The notes under the pieces: model-generated
The model's database searches: none
What the model was told of the DNA's origin: nothing
What the model saw: the letters and a program-made list of their open reading frames with translations, nothing else
Translations under genes and position numbers: made by a program
Part shown: positions 51,831 to 60,314 of the stretch, piece after piece
Position numbering within the stretch: position 1 is the first letter of the stretch
Layout: each line of letters starts with the position of its first letter
NCBI GenBank assembly: GCA_003674045.1
Contig: PENC01000029.1
Coordinates: 1 to 64,000 of the forward strand
Origin: Streptomyces griseocarneus
GTDB lineage: Bacteria > Actinomycetota > Actinomycetes > Streptomycetales > Streptomycetaceae
Reading direction: 5' to 3'
Length of the DNA: 64,000 nucleotides

Positions 51831-52907
51831 TCAGGAAGTGCCGCCGCGGACGGCGGCGACCTGCCACCGCTGGGCGTCGGAGCTGGAGACACGCGTCAGC
51901 TCCACGCGGTAGACCTGGGTGACCGACGCGGTACCGACCATCCACGAGACGGCCGCGGTGCCCATCCGGTCGGAACCGCTCCCGGCATCGACCGTCCAGG
52001 AGTCGAGCTGCTTGAAAGCCAGGCCCTCGGGCAGCGCCGGCACCGAGGCACCCGGCGCAGCAACGGCCTCCGTGTCACCCCCGGCGTAAGCGCGGAAGAA
52101 CTTCTCGACCACGGGCCGCGTACCCAGGCCCAGTTCGGCGTCCTGCTTGGGCGCGGGCACCTCCGGCGTTTTCGGCCCCGCCTTCGGCAGGCCGACGAGA
52201 CCGGGGCGTCCAGCAACGAGGACCCGGCCGCCCGCCGCGACCACCGGCACATCAAGGCCCACCCAGCGCGCCGGACTCTCCGGAGCCGACTTGCCCTCGG
52301 ACGGCGGCGGCAGCACAGGCCGGATCAGCACATCGACCCGCACCCGGGCCTGCCGGCCATCGCCCGGGGCGACCACTCCGGGCTCGACGGCCAGGACATC
52401 GACCTTCCCGTGCCCGTCCCACCCCATTCCCGTATCGGCACCGGAGGGCAGGAACGCGGCCAAGGCCGCGGCCCGGTCCGAGGCCTTGGCCTCATCGACA
52501 CCCAGATAAGCCCGGGCGAACTGCGCAGCAACCTGCGCCGCCTCAGCAACCGGATACGCGGGAGCGCCGGACTGCGCAGGGGCCGGTAACGCCCTGGGTG
52601 CTTTCGGCGGCACGAACCACGACCGCACACCGGTGACCGCAGCGAGCACCAGCACCGTCCATACCAGACCACGCCCGAACCGCTTGGCGAACACAGCCCC
52701 CTTCGGCTCCTCATGCCGCACCCAGGGCGGCTTGGATTTCACAGGGGCTGTGGAGCGGGCAGCATTCTCGTCGCGCAGTGCCGCACTCGCGGACTCCCAC
52801 GGATTCGCCGGGCGCGGAGCGGTGTCCGCCGCGGTCTCGCCTGCCGGTTCCGTTTCCGGTTCCGGCAGGCCAGCGACTTTCCGGAGTACCGAATTCCATG
52901 AAGGCAT
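51831..52907 (-). CDS. TcpC-like conjugal transfer protein
   Basis: ATG at 52907 has GGGGGGATCGCT upstream; 358 aa. A basic cytosolic N-terminus (PVKSKPPWVRHEEPKGAVFA) and one membrane span (GRGLVWTVLVLAAVTGVRSW, about 78-98) precede two extracytoplasmic NTF2-like domains (AAQVAAQFARAYLGVDEAKA and RPVVEKFFRAYAGGDTEAVA). This is the TcpC/VirB8 layout essential for Gram-positive conjugation. It is the first gene of the module's main operon, downstream of the 980-base gap. Confidence 0.8.
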   Translation of the reverse strand: MPSWNSVLRKVAGLPEPETEPAGETAADTAPRPANPWESASAALRDENAARSTAPVKSKPPWVRHEEPKGAVFAKRFGRGLVWTVLVLAAVTGVRSWFVPPKAPRALPAPAQSGAPAYPVAEAAQVAAQFARAYLGVDEAKASDRAAALAAFLPSGADTGMGWDGHGKVDVLAVEPGVVAPGDGRQARVRVDVLIRPVLPPPSEGKSAPESPARWVGLDVPVVAAGGRVLVAGRPGLVGLPKAGPKTPEVPAPKQDAELGLGTRPVVEKFFRAYAGGDTEAVAAPGASVPALPEGLAFKQLDSWTVDAGSGSDRMGTAAVSWMVGTASVTQVYRVELTRVSSSDAQRWQVAAVRGGTS

Positions 52908-53891
52908 AGCGATCCCCCCAGCCCGCCCCTCCCCAGGGCGCTCGGTGACCGACTCTAAGCGCAAAGTGATCACCCGTCAAAAGGGTTCACCCGCACACAG
53001 CTTTCAGACAACAACCGGAAGAGACCACAAACAGCGCTCAACAGCACCAGAGTTGGGGCAGCACGCGCTGGGCAACAGGGGGAGGGGGAGGCGGGTGGAG
53101 CCTGCTGAGCGGCTGCAGATCAGCGAGGTCGCCGGTGGATGACGCAGGACGATCTGAGTGTGCCATTCTTCGGCAGTTCAGACTTCGCCGCCCCGCCGGA
53201 AGGCGCTTGAACAGCGGCCGCCTGAAACGCTGAACGCATCCAACTCTCTGGTGTTCCGAAGCGCGGCTTGACAGGGGGAGGACCGGACTCCTTTTCTGTA
53301 TGCTCGGCGACCGCGCTGGTGCTACACCTGTGCGGAATCCCCAGGCGGGCGCAGGGCTTTACCCTGCGGGCGGCTTGGTGAAGACGATGGCTTTAAGCTT
53401 TCCTGGGCCGTGATTTTCAGTCCTCGAGCAAGGCGCCCGGCGGTCCGTCGGGCAAAGCGAAGAAGCCGCATACATGCTGCACCTCAAAGGCGGCGGTGCG
53501 AGACACTCCCGCACCGCCGCCTTATTGGCTGCCGGGCAGGTCGCCCCGCCCGGAACCGCGCCAGGATTCCCCACGTGCTGGGCAGCCTCCGTACAGGCAT
53601 CTGTCTCAGACGGCGGCTACTCAGGCGGCGTCTCAGTCGGCTGCGCTGCCATAGGCCGCATGGAAGGCCTTGTCCCAGAAAAGCAGGGGGAGCTTGCCAT
53701 TGCACAACGGCCAGGGCAAGCCGCTGCCACGCTGCCCGGTGCCGCTATGCCCAGGTGTTGGCCTCGGCGAATCCTCAGCCATGAAAGGTGAAGTCTCTTC
53801 CAGACGCCTTACCCGGGCGATGCGAATACTGCCCTGGCCTTGGTCAGGACTCGTGTCTCTCATTCGCAGTGTCTTTCACCATCCCGTGCCG
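52908..53891. other. 984-base non-coding gap inside the conjugation module
   Basis: No frame has a ribosome-binding site and a recognisable protein. The gap contains a TTGACA box (53268-53273), a small GCAGGGC/CCCTGC hairpin around 53350, and a 14-bp perfect hairpin at 53487-53523. It may contain the operon promoter, a small RNA, or the transfer origin. Confidence 0.45.
53487..53523. terminator. Perfect 14-bp hairpin
   Basis: AAGGCGGCGGTGCG (53487-53500) pairs with CGCACCGCCGCCTT (53510-53523) around a 9-base loop. The sequence after it on the plus strand is ATTGGC, with no T-run. It could terminate a plus-strand small transcript or the minus-strand coupling-ATPase transcript. Confidence 0.55.
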
Positions 53892-56147
53892 TTACTGTTT
53901 GGCTGCCTCTTCAGGTTGAGCAGGCGCTGGTTGCTTCTTCGCTCCCGAAGCAGGGTTCTGCTCCTGCCAGCGTCGCCACTCCGTGAGCCACGTCGTCAGC
54001 TCCTCTTCGCTGTAGAAGGAAGTCTGGCCGTCTGTGATGCCATCGGGCGGTGTAATGCCGCGCGCGGCACCCCGCTTGAAATACGTACGGACCGTCGCAG
54101 CCTTCCACGGAAGAATTCCGCGGGCGTGTGCCTCGGCCAGGCTATAGGTGTCGGGGAGGGACTCCTCCGGCGCTGCGGGAGAGGACGGTGTGGCGGCGGG
54201 TGCTGTCGCGCCGCCTGTCGCGTCCCCTGTCGCGCGGGGCGCTGTCGCGTGCTGTGAGCTGGGTGAACCCCCTACAGCCCCCCTGTGTGGCGCGGACGCG
54301 ACACCCGAGGGCGTTGCTTCCGGCCCGAAGAGCCCGCCGGGGAGGAAGTGGGCGGTCGCGGCGACGGCGTTGACCTCTGTGAGAATCTCTTCCGTGATCC
54401 ACGGCGCCATTTCCCCGCGGTCGAACCAGCCGGGAGCCTGCGGGCATTGCGCCAGCAGTTCGGCAACCTGCGGCGTTATGTAGCTTGGCTGGAGCTCCCG
54501 GACATACAGGTAATCCGCCTCCGGGGCCTTGCGCTTGTCGGAGAAAGCGCCCCGGCCGGGAATAGCAGTGTCGTATCCGAGGAGCGGTGTGCTCTGGCCG
54601 AACGCGACGCCCCAGGAGACCCGGTCCTGCTGACCGACGGCGATACGCGTACCGATCTGTGCACGCTCCATCGTGCCGCCAAAATAAGCGTTGGCGAACT
54701 GCTGCGTACCGACGACAACACGGTGATTCGAAGACCGGCCCTGCAGCAGGATGATCGCGAGCCAGTCCAGGAAAGGAGGGGTCCCCTTGCCTTTCAGGCC
54801 GTACCGCCACCAGGTGTAGGCATACTTGATAAGGGTCGGCAGCTCGTCGATGACAAGCGTCCTCGGCACGAGCAAACGACCGAGGGCCGGGTCTGCCCCT
54901 TTCTCCGCAGCCGCCTCGGCAGCCGTCATCGAGACAAGGAACTCAGCGAAAGCAGAGATGCACTCACGAACCGTCTTATGAATACGGACACCCGAGAACC
55001 CTTCCGCTGCCGCCAGACTGTTCCTCTTGGTGTCGAGAACGTCGATCAGCTCACCATGCTGACGCCCGTGAACCACCGGAATGTACAGGACCGTCGACTT
55101 CCCTGAACCGGTGTCACCAGCCACACCCCAGTGCGGCGTCGCAGTCTTCGTCTGGACGACCGCATCGACAACCTGATCCCCCTCAATGGCCAGACCGACG
55201 AAAACACTGCGCGGATCGCCCGTCGACTTCCACGGCACATAATCAGGAAGGACCGGCCTGGGCTTGGGCACGGGCTTCGGCTTCCACACGGCGTAATGCT
55301 CAGCCCCGGTGCGCTCCCACCGGGATTCCCACTGACCCGGCACACGCTCCGCGACAACGCGCTCGACGGCAGCCACGTCCCCGGGAGCACCGACCCAACT
55401 CGCAGGAAGGCGCAGCACGATACGGGCATCAGCGGCATCGATGTCGTCCGGCACCGACAGCCACCGAGCCCGGCGCTCACTCTCCTCCACCCGCAGGATC
55501 TGCCGGATCGCCACCCATAACCCAGGGCCGTACACCTGCCCATAGGTCCATGCAGGCGACACCTTCCACCAGCCAAATCCCGCCGGACTCGTAACCGCCG
55601 CCACCACTACCGCTCCCGCAGCAGCGCCGAGCGCGAGTTCCGTTTCAGCGGGAAACCGTAACCACCCCCATACCAGCGGGAACAGCACCAGCCGTACCAG
55701 CGCGCGGGCAGCAAGCGGCCACCGATGCCACACCCGCAGCACACGCCACACGCCGACGAGCGAGGAACCCAACAGCCGCACAGGAGCGGTAAGAACACAC
55801 ACCACCCGCCGCCCCCGCCCACGGGACACCTTGCCGAGGGACACCGGCGCGGCGACACCGAGCCGATCCACGGGAGTCTCCGTCTTCTCGTCATCCGGAA
55901 GCGGCGCACCCGCCCGCCACCACGTCGCCTCACTGCGCGGCACCCCCGACAACTCACGGCCCGACACATACCGGCCGACCCCCGCCACCAAAGCCCCAAC
56001 AGCTTCCTCGACCCTCTTGTTGAACTCCGCCCGCTGCGCCGGAGTGCCGTTGGCGAGGACCGCCACGACAACGAGAACGGCGAACAGAGCACCACCGCCC
56101 AGGCCAAGCACTCCTCCAGGGATATCGTCCACATACGACAGGCCCAC
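53892..56147 (-). CDS. FtsK/TraB-type DNA-transfer (coupling) ATPase with C-terminal HTH
   Basis: I favour GTG at 56147, preceded by GGAGAGGGGGAGGG; ATGs at 56165 and 56195 are in frame but have poor ribosome-binding sites. The product is about 751 aa. An N-terminal span (GGALFAVLVVVAVLANG) and further hydrophobic segments near 140-200 anchor it. The motor domain has WGVAGDTGSGKSTVLYIPVV (Walker A) and RTLVIDELPTLIKYAYTWWR (Walker B). The last 100 residues carry a helix-turn-helix-like unit (SLAEAHARGILPWKAATVRT, SFYSEEELTTWLTEWRRW) that could recognise DNA. Such ATPases translocate DNA in actinobacterial conjugation. Confidence 0.85.
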   Translation of the reverse strand: MGLSYVDDIPGGVLGLGGGALFAVLVVVAVLANGTPAQRAEFNKRVEEAVGALVAGVGRYVSGRELSGVPRSEATWWRAGAPLPDDEKTETPVDRLGVAAPVSLGKVSRGRGRRVVCVLTAPVRLLGSSLVGVWRVLRVWHRWPLAARALVRLVLFPLVWGWLRFPAETELALGAAAGAVVVAAVTSPAGFGWWKVSPAWTYGQVYGPGLWVAIRQILRVEESERRARWLSVPDDIDAADARIVLRLPASWVGAPGDVAAVERVVAERVPGQWESRWERTGAEHYAVWKPKPVPKPRPVLPDYVPWKSTGDPRSVFVGLAIEGDQVVDAVVQTKTATPHWGVAGDTGSGKSTVLYIPVVHGRQHGELIDVLDTKRNSLAAAEGFSGVRIHKTVRECISAFAEFLVSMTAAEAAAEKGADPALGRLLVPRTLVIDELPTLIKYAYTWWRYGLKGKGTPPFLDWLAIILLQGRSSNHRVVVGTQQFANAYFGGTMERAQIGTRIAVGQQDRVSWGVAFGQSTPLLGYDTAIPGRGAFSDKRKAPEADYLYVRELQPSYITPQVAELLAQCPQAPGWFDRGEMAPWITEEILTEVNAVAATAHFLPGGLFGPEATPSGVASAPHRGAVGGSPSSQHATAPRATGDATGGATAPAATPSSPAAPEESLPDTYSLAEAHARGILPWKAATVRTYFKRGAARGITPPDGITDGQTSFYSEEELTTWLTEWRRWQEQNPASGAKKQPAPAQPEEAAKQ

Positions 56148-56269
56148 CCCTCCCCCTCTCCGCATTGCGTACGCACAAGCGACGCCTGTGATCATCGCTC
56201 ATGGACTCTGTATGTCCCCGCATTCTCCGGCCAAGGTCAATCGCAGGTCGGCCCCATAGGGTCGGGGGT

Positions 56270-56929
56270 ATGACGCCACCCCTTGCCAGCAGTGCCTTCG
56301 ACTCGCTCCGTCTCGACGCCGTGCGCGACCAGGAGGCGCTGCGCCGGGCCTACGGGCTTCCCGGCGCCGCGGCCGTGCGCAAGCAGATGACCGAACTCAC
56401 CGAGCAGACCCAGCGGTTGATCGGCTGCTCGTCGCTGGTCCTGGTCGCCAGCGCGGACGCCGAGGGGAACTGTGACGTCTCCCCGCGCGGCGGCCCCGCC
56501 GGGTTCGTCGCCGTCCTGGACGCACGGACACTGGCGATACCGGACGCTACCGGCAACAAGCGTCTGGACACCCTGCAGAACGTCATCGCCACCGGACGGG
56601 CCGGGCTGCTGTTCGTCATCCCGGGGCGCACCACGACGCTCAGGGTGAACGGCCGGGCCTGCGTCTCCACCCGCCCGGAGCTGCTGTCGCAGCTGACCGC
56701 CGTGGGCAAGCCGCCGGCCAGTGCGCTGGTGCTGGGGATCGAGGAGGTCTACCCGCACTGCCCCAAGGCGCTCCTGCGCAGCGCGGTCTGGAAGCCGGAG
56801 CAATGGCTGTCGGCGGACGCGCAGCCGACCTCGGCCGAGGTGACGCTGGCCCAGCTGCGGATGCCGGAGCTGACGATCGCCGACATCGAGCAGACGGAGG
56901 CGGACTCGCTGAAGTACTGGTACGAGTAA
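56270..56929 (+). CDS. Pyridoxamine-phosphate-oxidase-family FMN-binding protein
   Basis: ATG at 56270 follows GTCGGGGGT; 219 aa. After an N-terminal helix it has LVLVASADAEGNCDVSPRGG, LAIPDATGNKRLDTLQNVIA and GRAGLLFVIPGRTTTLRVNG, the split-barrel fold of the MSMEG_1061-like branch of PPOX proteins. These bind FMN (or F420 in related groups) and act on small, mostly uncharacterised substrates. It is divergent from the coupling ATPase and has no partner gene on its strand. Confidence 0.8.
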   Translation: MTPPLASSAFDSLRLDAVRDQEALRRAYGLPGAAAVRKQMTELTEQTQRLIGCSSLVLVASADAEGNCDVSPRGGPAGFVAVLDARTLAIPDATGNKRLDTLQNVIATGRAGLLFVIPGRTTTLRVNGRACVSTRPELLSQLTAVGKPPASALVLGIEEVYPHCPKALLRSAVWKPEQWLSADAQPTSAEVTLAQLRMPELTIADIEQTEADSLKYWYE

Positions 56930-57012
56930 CGGGCTGTCCTGCAATTGCCGAACCATCGGCCCGTCGAACCCCCAGGCCGGCCCGCCCCAAGATCAACTGC
57001 AGGGCAGCCCCG

Positions 57013-58056
57013 TTAGCTAAAGACAAGTTCGCGAAACCGGTTGCGGGTCTCGGTGAGGGGCTGCCGGTCGCGGGTGTAGTAGAGCTTGTTCGTCAGCAGG
57101 ACTGCCCAGGTGCCTTGTTTGGGGGAGATCCACATGCCGGTGCCGGTGAAGCCGTAGTGGACGTAGGTGCGCTCGGCGGGGTTGGTGCCGGGGGCGGGGT
57201 GCCAGAAGAGGCCGCGTACGGGCTCCAGGGTGCCGGTCTGGACGGTCAGGGATTCCTCGACCCAGTTTGGTCCGAACCCCGGTGCCGCAGGGGCGGTGGT
57301 GGGGTCGAGCATGTACCGCAGGAAGCGGGCGAGGTCGTCGAGGACGGAGAAGGTTCCGGCGATGCCGCAGACGCCGCCGAGGAGGCGGGCGGAGAAGTCG
57401 TGGGCGGTGCCCTTGAGGTGGCGGCCGGTGTCCTCGTCGAGCTCGGTGGGGGCACACCGGGCAGCCAGCTCGGTCGGCAGCGGCCCGAAGCGCGTGTGGG
57501 TCATGCCCAGCGGCTGCCAGATGCGGGTGCGGGCGAGCTGGTCGAGGCTCTGGCCGGAGAGGTGTTCGGTGAGGTAGCCGAGGATGAGGGCGGCCCGGTC
57601 GGTGTATTCGACAGCTTCGCCGGGCGGGCGGTGCAGGGCCTCGTGGAGGACTCCGGCCCGGATGGTGGCGGGGTCGGTGCCGTAGAGGTTCTTGAGCTGG
57701 GCCCGCAGCGGGACACCGGCGGTGTGGGTCAGCAGATGGCGGGCGGTGACCTGGCCGAGCGGGTGGCCAGCAACCTCGGTCCAGAAGCCTTCGAGGGGTT
57801 CGTCGAGCGGAAGGGAGCCGTCTTCGAAGAGGGCGCCGATGCTGGACCAGACGGCGAGGATCTTGGTGAGGCTGGCGACGTCGAAGACCGTGTCCGGCTG
57901 CATCGGGACGTCTGGTTCGGCGGGGTCCAAGACGCCGGTTGTCCCTCGGGCCGTCATGCCCGCGGCGTCGCCGATAGCCCACACCGCCCCGGGGTAGACC
58001 TGGTCGCGGACACCGTCCGCCACGAGCTGCTTGATCCGGTCGGCGCTGACTGTCAT
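57013..58056 (-). CDS. Serine hydrolase, beta-lactamase/class C-like
   Basis: I chose ATG at 58056 because GGAG lies at the right distance; another ATG two codons upstream (58062) has none. The 347-aa protein has the active-site tetrad VFDVASLTKILAVW (S-x-x-K) and AVEYTDRAALILG (Y-x-N/D equivalent), with the third motif as HYGFTGTGMW. The family includes esterases, peptidases and true beta-lactamases. No signal peptide is visible, so it is probably cytoplasmic, possibly a tailoring hydrolase or transacylase. It lies 82 bases downstream of the glycosyltransferase on the same strand. Confidence 0.8.
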   Translation of the reverse strand: MTVSADRIKQLVADGVRDQVYPGAVWAIGDAAGMTARGTTGVLDPAEPDVPMQPDTVFDVASLTKILAVWSSIGALFEDGSLPLDEPLEGFWTEVAGHPLGQVTARHLLTHTAGVPLRAQLKNLYGTDPATIRAGVLHEALHRPPGEAVEYTDRAALILGYLTEHLSGQSLDQLARTRIWQPLGMTHTRFGPLPTELAARCAPTELDEDTGRHLKGTAHDFSARLLGGVCGIAGTFSVLDDLARFLRYMLDPTTAPAAPGFGPNWVEESLTVQTGTLEPVRGLFWHPAPGTNPAERTYVHYGFTGTGMWISPKQGTWAVLLTNKLYYTRDRQPLTETRNRFRELVFS

Positions 58057-58138
58057 GAACATCTCCGGTGTCGCGGTGCGGGCCCGTTGGCCAGCGTAGT
58101 GAGGTCGACGGGCCCGGCCAGGGAACTCAACGAGGTGG

Positions 58139-59245
58139 TCAGCCGATCTGATGGCTGAGTTCGGTCAGGGCCTTGGCGGTGGAGCTGAGCGGGTAGCGGG
58201 CCGCGTTGCGTCGTCCGGCCTGCCGCAGGGCGGACAGCAGGCCCGGGGTGGTGCGGAGCCTGGCGATGTCCCGGGCGAGGACGGCGGGGCGGGTGAAGTC
58301 GGTTGCGGTGCCGGAGGCGGCGAGTGTGTCCGCGAGGCCGGGAACCGGCTGGTAGAGCACGGGCAGGCCGCAGGCCTGGGCTTCGAGGGCGACCAGCCCC
58401 ATGGCTTCGAGGGTGGTGGAGGGCATGACGAGCAGGTCGTGCTGGGCGAAGGCTTGCCACAACTGAGACCGGCGGAGCCAGCCGAGGTAGCGGACCGTCA
58501 CCCCGGATCGCCGCATGGTGCGGGTGAGGGTGTGGAACTGGTTGTGCGGGGCGGCGATGCTCAGCTCGGCGCCGGTGACGGCCGCCAGGGCCCGCAGCAG
58601 GTTCTCGGCGCCCTTCTCGGGGGTGAGCCGCCCGGCGTACAGCAGCCGCAGGGGGCCGCCGCGCTGGCGGGGTGGCCGGTGAGGTGGGCGGGTCAGGAGG
58701 TGGTCGGGGATGCCCCACGGGATGTGGTGGATCTTCTTCCTGTTGGTGCCCGGTGCGATCTGCAGGAGCCGGTCGGCCATGGCCGGGGTCGGTACGACGA
58801 TGGCGTCGGCGAGGTGGACGGTGTGGGTGAGGACCTGGTGCTGGTCGCGGTGGGTTTCGGCGAACAGCAGGTCGGTGCCGTGCACGAGGGCGATCCGCGG
58901 GTGCTCGGGGAGAGCCCGGGCGAGTGCGGGGGCGGCGCCGAAGGCGAGGTGCTGGAGGTGCAGGACGCCGACGGTGTCCGGGTCGATCGCCTCGGTCAGG
59001 GCCCGCTGGAGGGCGGTGACGTAGTGGCGGAAGGCCGGTCCTTCGAGGCACTTGCCGACGACGGGCAGCAGGCCGAGCCCGGTGGGCCGGTGCGGGCTGC
59101 GGCCGGTGGGGGCGAGCATGAAGGCCCGGGCCGGGATGAGCGGGCGGGGCCCGGTGTAGAGGTCGAGGAAGAGTTCGACGCTGCCGCCGGGGCTGCCGGC
59201 GGGCAGGTCGAGAGCGGTGGCGACCAGCGGCCCGGCGGGGTTCAT
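58139..59245 (-). CDS. GT-B glycosyltransferase, family 4
   Basis: ATG at 59245 overlaps the deaminase-like stop (ATGA); 368 aa. The C-terminal half has LLYAGRLTPEKGAENLLRAL and DLLVMPSTTLEAMGLVALEA with the E-x7-E motif that binds the sugar nucleotide diphosphate; the N-terminal half (VATALDLPAGSPGGSVELFL, GVLHLQHLAFGAAPALARAL) binds the acceptor. No membrane span is seen. It is the last gene of the coupled operon and would transfer a sugar to the small molecule built by the upstream enzymes. Confidence 0.8.
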   Translation of the reverse strand: MNPAGPLVATALDLPAGSPGGSVELFLDLYTGPRPLIPARAFMLAPTGRSPHRPTGLGLLPVVGKCLEGPAFRHYVTALQRALTEAIDPDTVGVLHLQHLAFGAAPALARALPEHPRIALVHGTDLLFAETHRDQHQVLTHTVHLADAIVVPTPAMADRLLQIAPGTNRKKIHHIPWGIPDHLLTRPPHRPPRQRGGPLRLLYAGRLTPEKGAENLLRALAAVTGAELSIAAPHNQFHTLTRTMRRSGVTVRYLGWLRRSQLWQAFAQHDLLVMPSTTLEAMGLVALEAQACGLPVLYQPVPGLADTLAASGTATDFTRPAVLARDIARLRTTPGLLSALRQAGRRNAARYPLSSTAKALTELSHQIG

Positions 59246-59778
59246 CGGGGGCCTCCGGCGAGTTCGGTGTAGAGGCGGGAGATGTCGATGCCCTCGGTGG
59301 CCGCGTACTTGCCGCCGGTGTGCTGGTAGCTGGCGGGGTCGCCCGCGGTGGCCAGGAAGACGAGCTTGCCGAAGGTCATCCGGGGGTAGACGCGCACGGG
59401 CTTGGTGGCGCGGATCTCCAGGGTCCAGCGGATGGCGTGCCCGACGTGGCCGAGCGGTGCGGAGACGTGCACCCAGACGCCCAGCGAGCCGGTGGTGTGG
59501 TCGCCGTTGAGCATCTGCGCATACGTCTCCGACCCCGTCCGCTCGTACGTCACCCCGAGGTAGAGCACGCCCGGTTCGAGGACGGTCCCGGTGGCCGGGA
59601 TGGTGGTCTCGGTGAAGACGCTGGGGCGGGCGGCGTCCAGGTCGCCGTCGCAGATCCGTAAGGTCTCGCCCAGCCGCCAGTCGTAGGCGTTCGGGGAGAG
59701 CCGGGCTGGATCGAAGGGGTCGATGCTGATCTCGCCGGTGGCGACGGCGGCGGCGATGGCCGCGCGGGTGAGGATCAC
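59242..59778 (-). CDS. dCTP deaminase-like protein, keeps Glu, lacks RSSxxR
   Basis: GTG at 59778 overlaps the upstream stop (GTGA); 178 aa. The fold of dCTP deaminase/dUTPase is recognisable: ISIDPFDPARLSPNAYDWRL, VLEPGVLYLGVTYERTGSET, LGVWVHVSAPLGHVGHAIRW, TLEIRATKPVRVYPRMTFGK. The catalytic Glu position (TLEI, Glu121) is kept, but the substrate-binding RSSxxR loop is replaced by NGDHTTGSLG (91-100). It is a close relative of the next gene upstream, which has the opposite pattern. Alone it is unlikely to be a standard dCTP deaminase; it may be a partner in a mixed oligomer. Confidence 0.75.
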   Translation of the reverse strand: MILTRAAIAAAVATGEISIDPFDPARLSPNAYDWRLGETLRICDGDLDAARPSVFTETTIPATGTVLEPGVLYLGVTYERTGSETYAQMLNGDHTTGSLGVWVHVSAPLGHVGHAIRWTLEIRATKPVRVYPRMTFGKLVFLATAGDPASYQHTGGKYAATEGIDISRLYTELAGGPR

Positions 59779-60314
59779 GAGACCGCCGCCTGGGCCGGTG
59801 CGAGGTCCTGCCAGGACCGGGAGGGCTGGGGGCCGAGGGAGCCCTGGTATTTGCCCGTGTAGAGGTCCACGGGGCCGGTGGCCACGAAGAACATGACCTG
59901 TCCGATCTCCATGCCCGGATATACGCGCAGGGGTCGGACGGGGGTGAGCATCAGGGTCCACTGGCCGTGGAAGCCGATGTCGCCGATGGGGGCGGTGATC
60001 TCGACGAACAGGCCGAGCCGGCCGACGGACGAGCGGCCGAAGAGCAGGGGCACGAAGTGGTCGGAGCCGACCTGTTCGAAGGTGTGGCCGAGGTAGAGCT
60101 CGCCGGGCATCAGGACGTGGCCGTCGCCGCCGATGGTCACGGTGGCCGTGGGGTTGGGGCGGTGGGCGTCGATGACGGGGGAGGTGTAGGCGGTCAGGCG
60201 GTTGCCGAGGCGGACGTTGTAGCTGTTGGGGTTGGCCTGCTCGGGGTCGAAGGGGTCGATCCGCAGCCGACCGTCCAGGGCGGCGGCGGTGATCTCGGGT
60301 CCGGTCAGGATCAT
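59775..60314 (-). CDS. dCTP deaminase-like protein, keeps RSSxxR, lacks Glu
   Basis: ATG at 60314 overlaps the phosphatase stop (ATGA); 179 aa. Canonical landmarks are LRIDPFDPEQANPNSYNVRL, LMPGELYLGHTFEQVGSDHF, FGRSSVGRLGLFVEITAPIG (RSSVGR at 94-99) and QWTLMLTPVRPLRVYPGMEI. The Glu expected after TL is Met122, so the deamination base is missing although the phosphate/substrate loop is intact. Deaminases of this family form trimers with active sites shared between subunits, so this protein and its neighbour could complement each other. Confidence 0.75.
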   Translation of the reverse strand: MILTGPEITAAALDGRLRIDPFDPEQANPNSYNVRLGNRLTAYTSPVIDAHRPNPTATVTIGGDGHVLMPGELYLGHTFEQVGSDHFVPLLFGRSSVGRLGLFVEITAPIGDIGFHGQWTLMLTPVRPLRVYPGMEIGQVMFFVATGPVDLYTGKYQGSLGPQPSRSWQDLAPAQAAVS

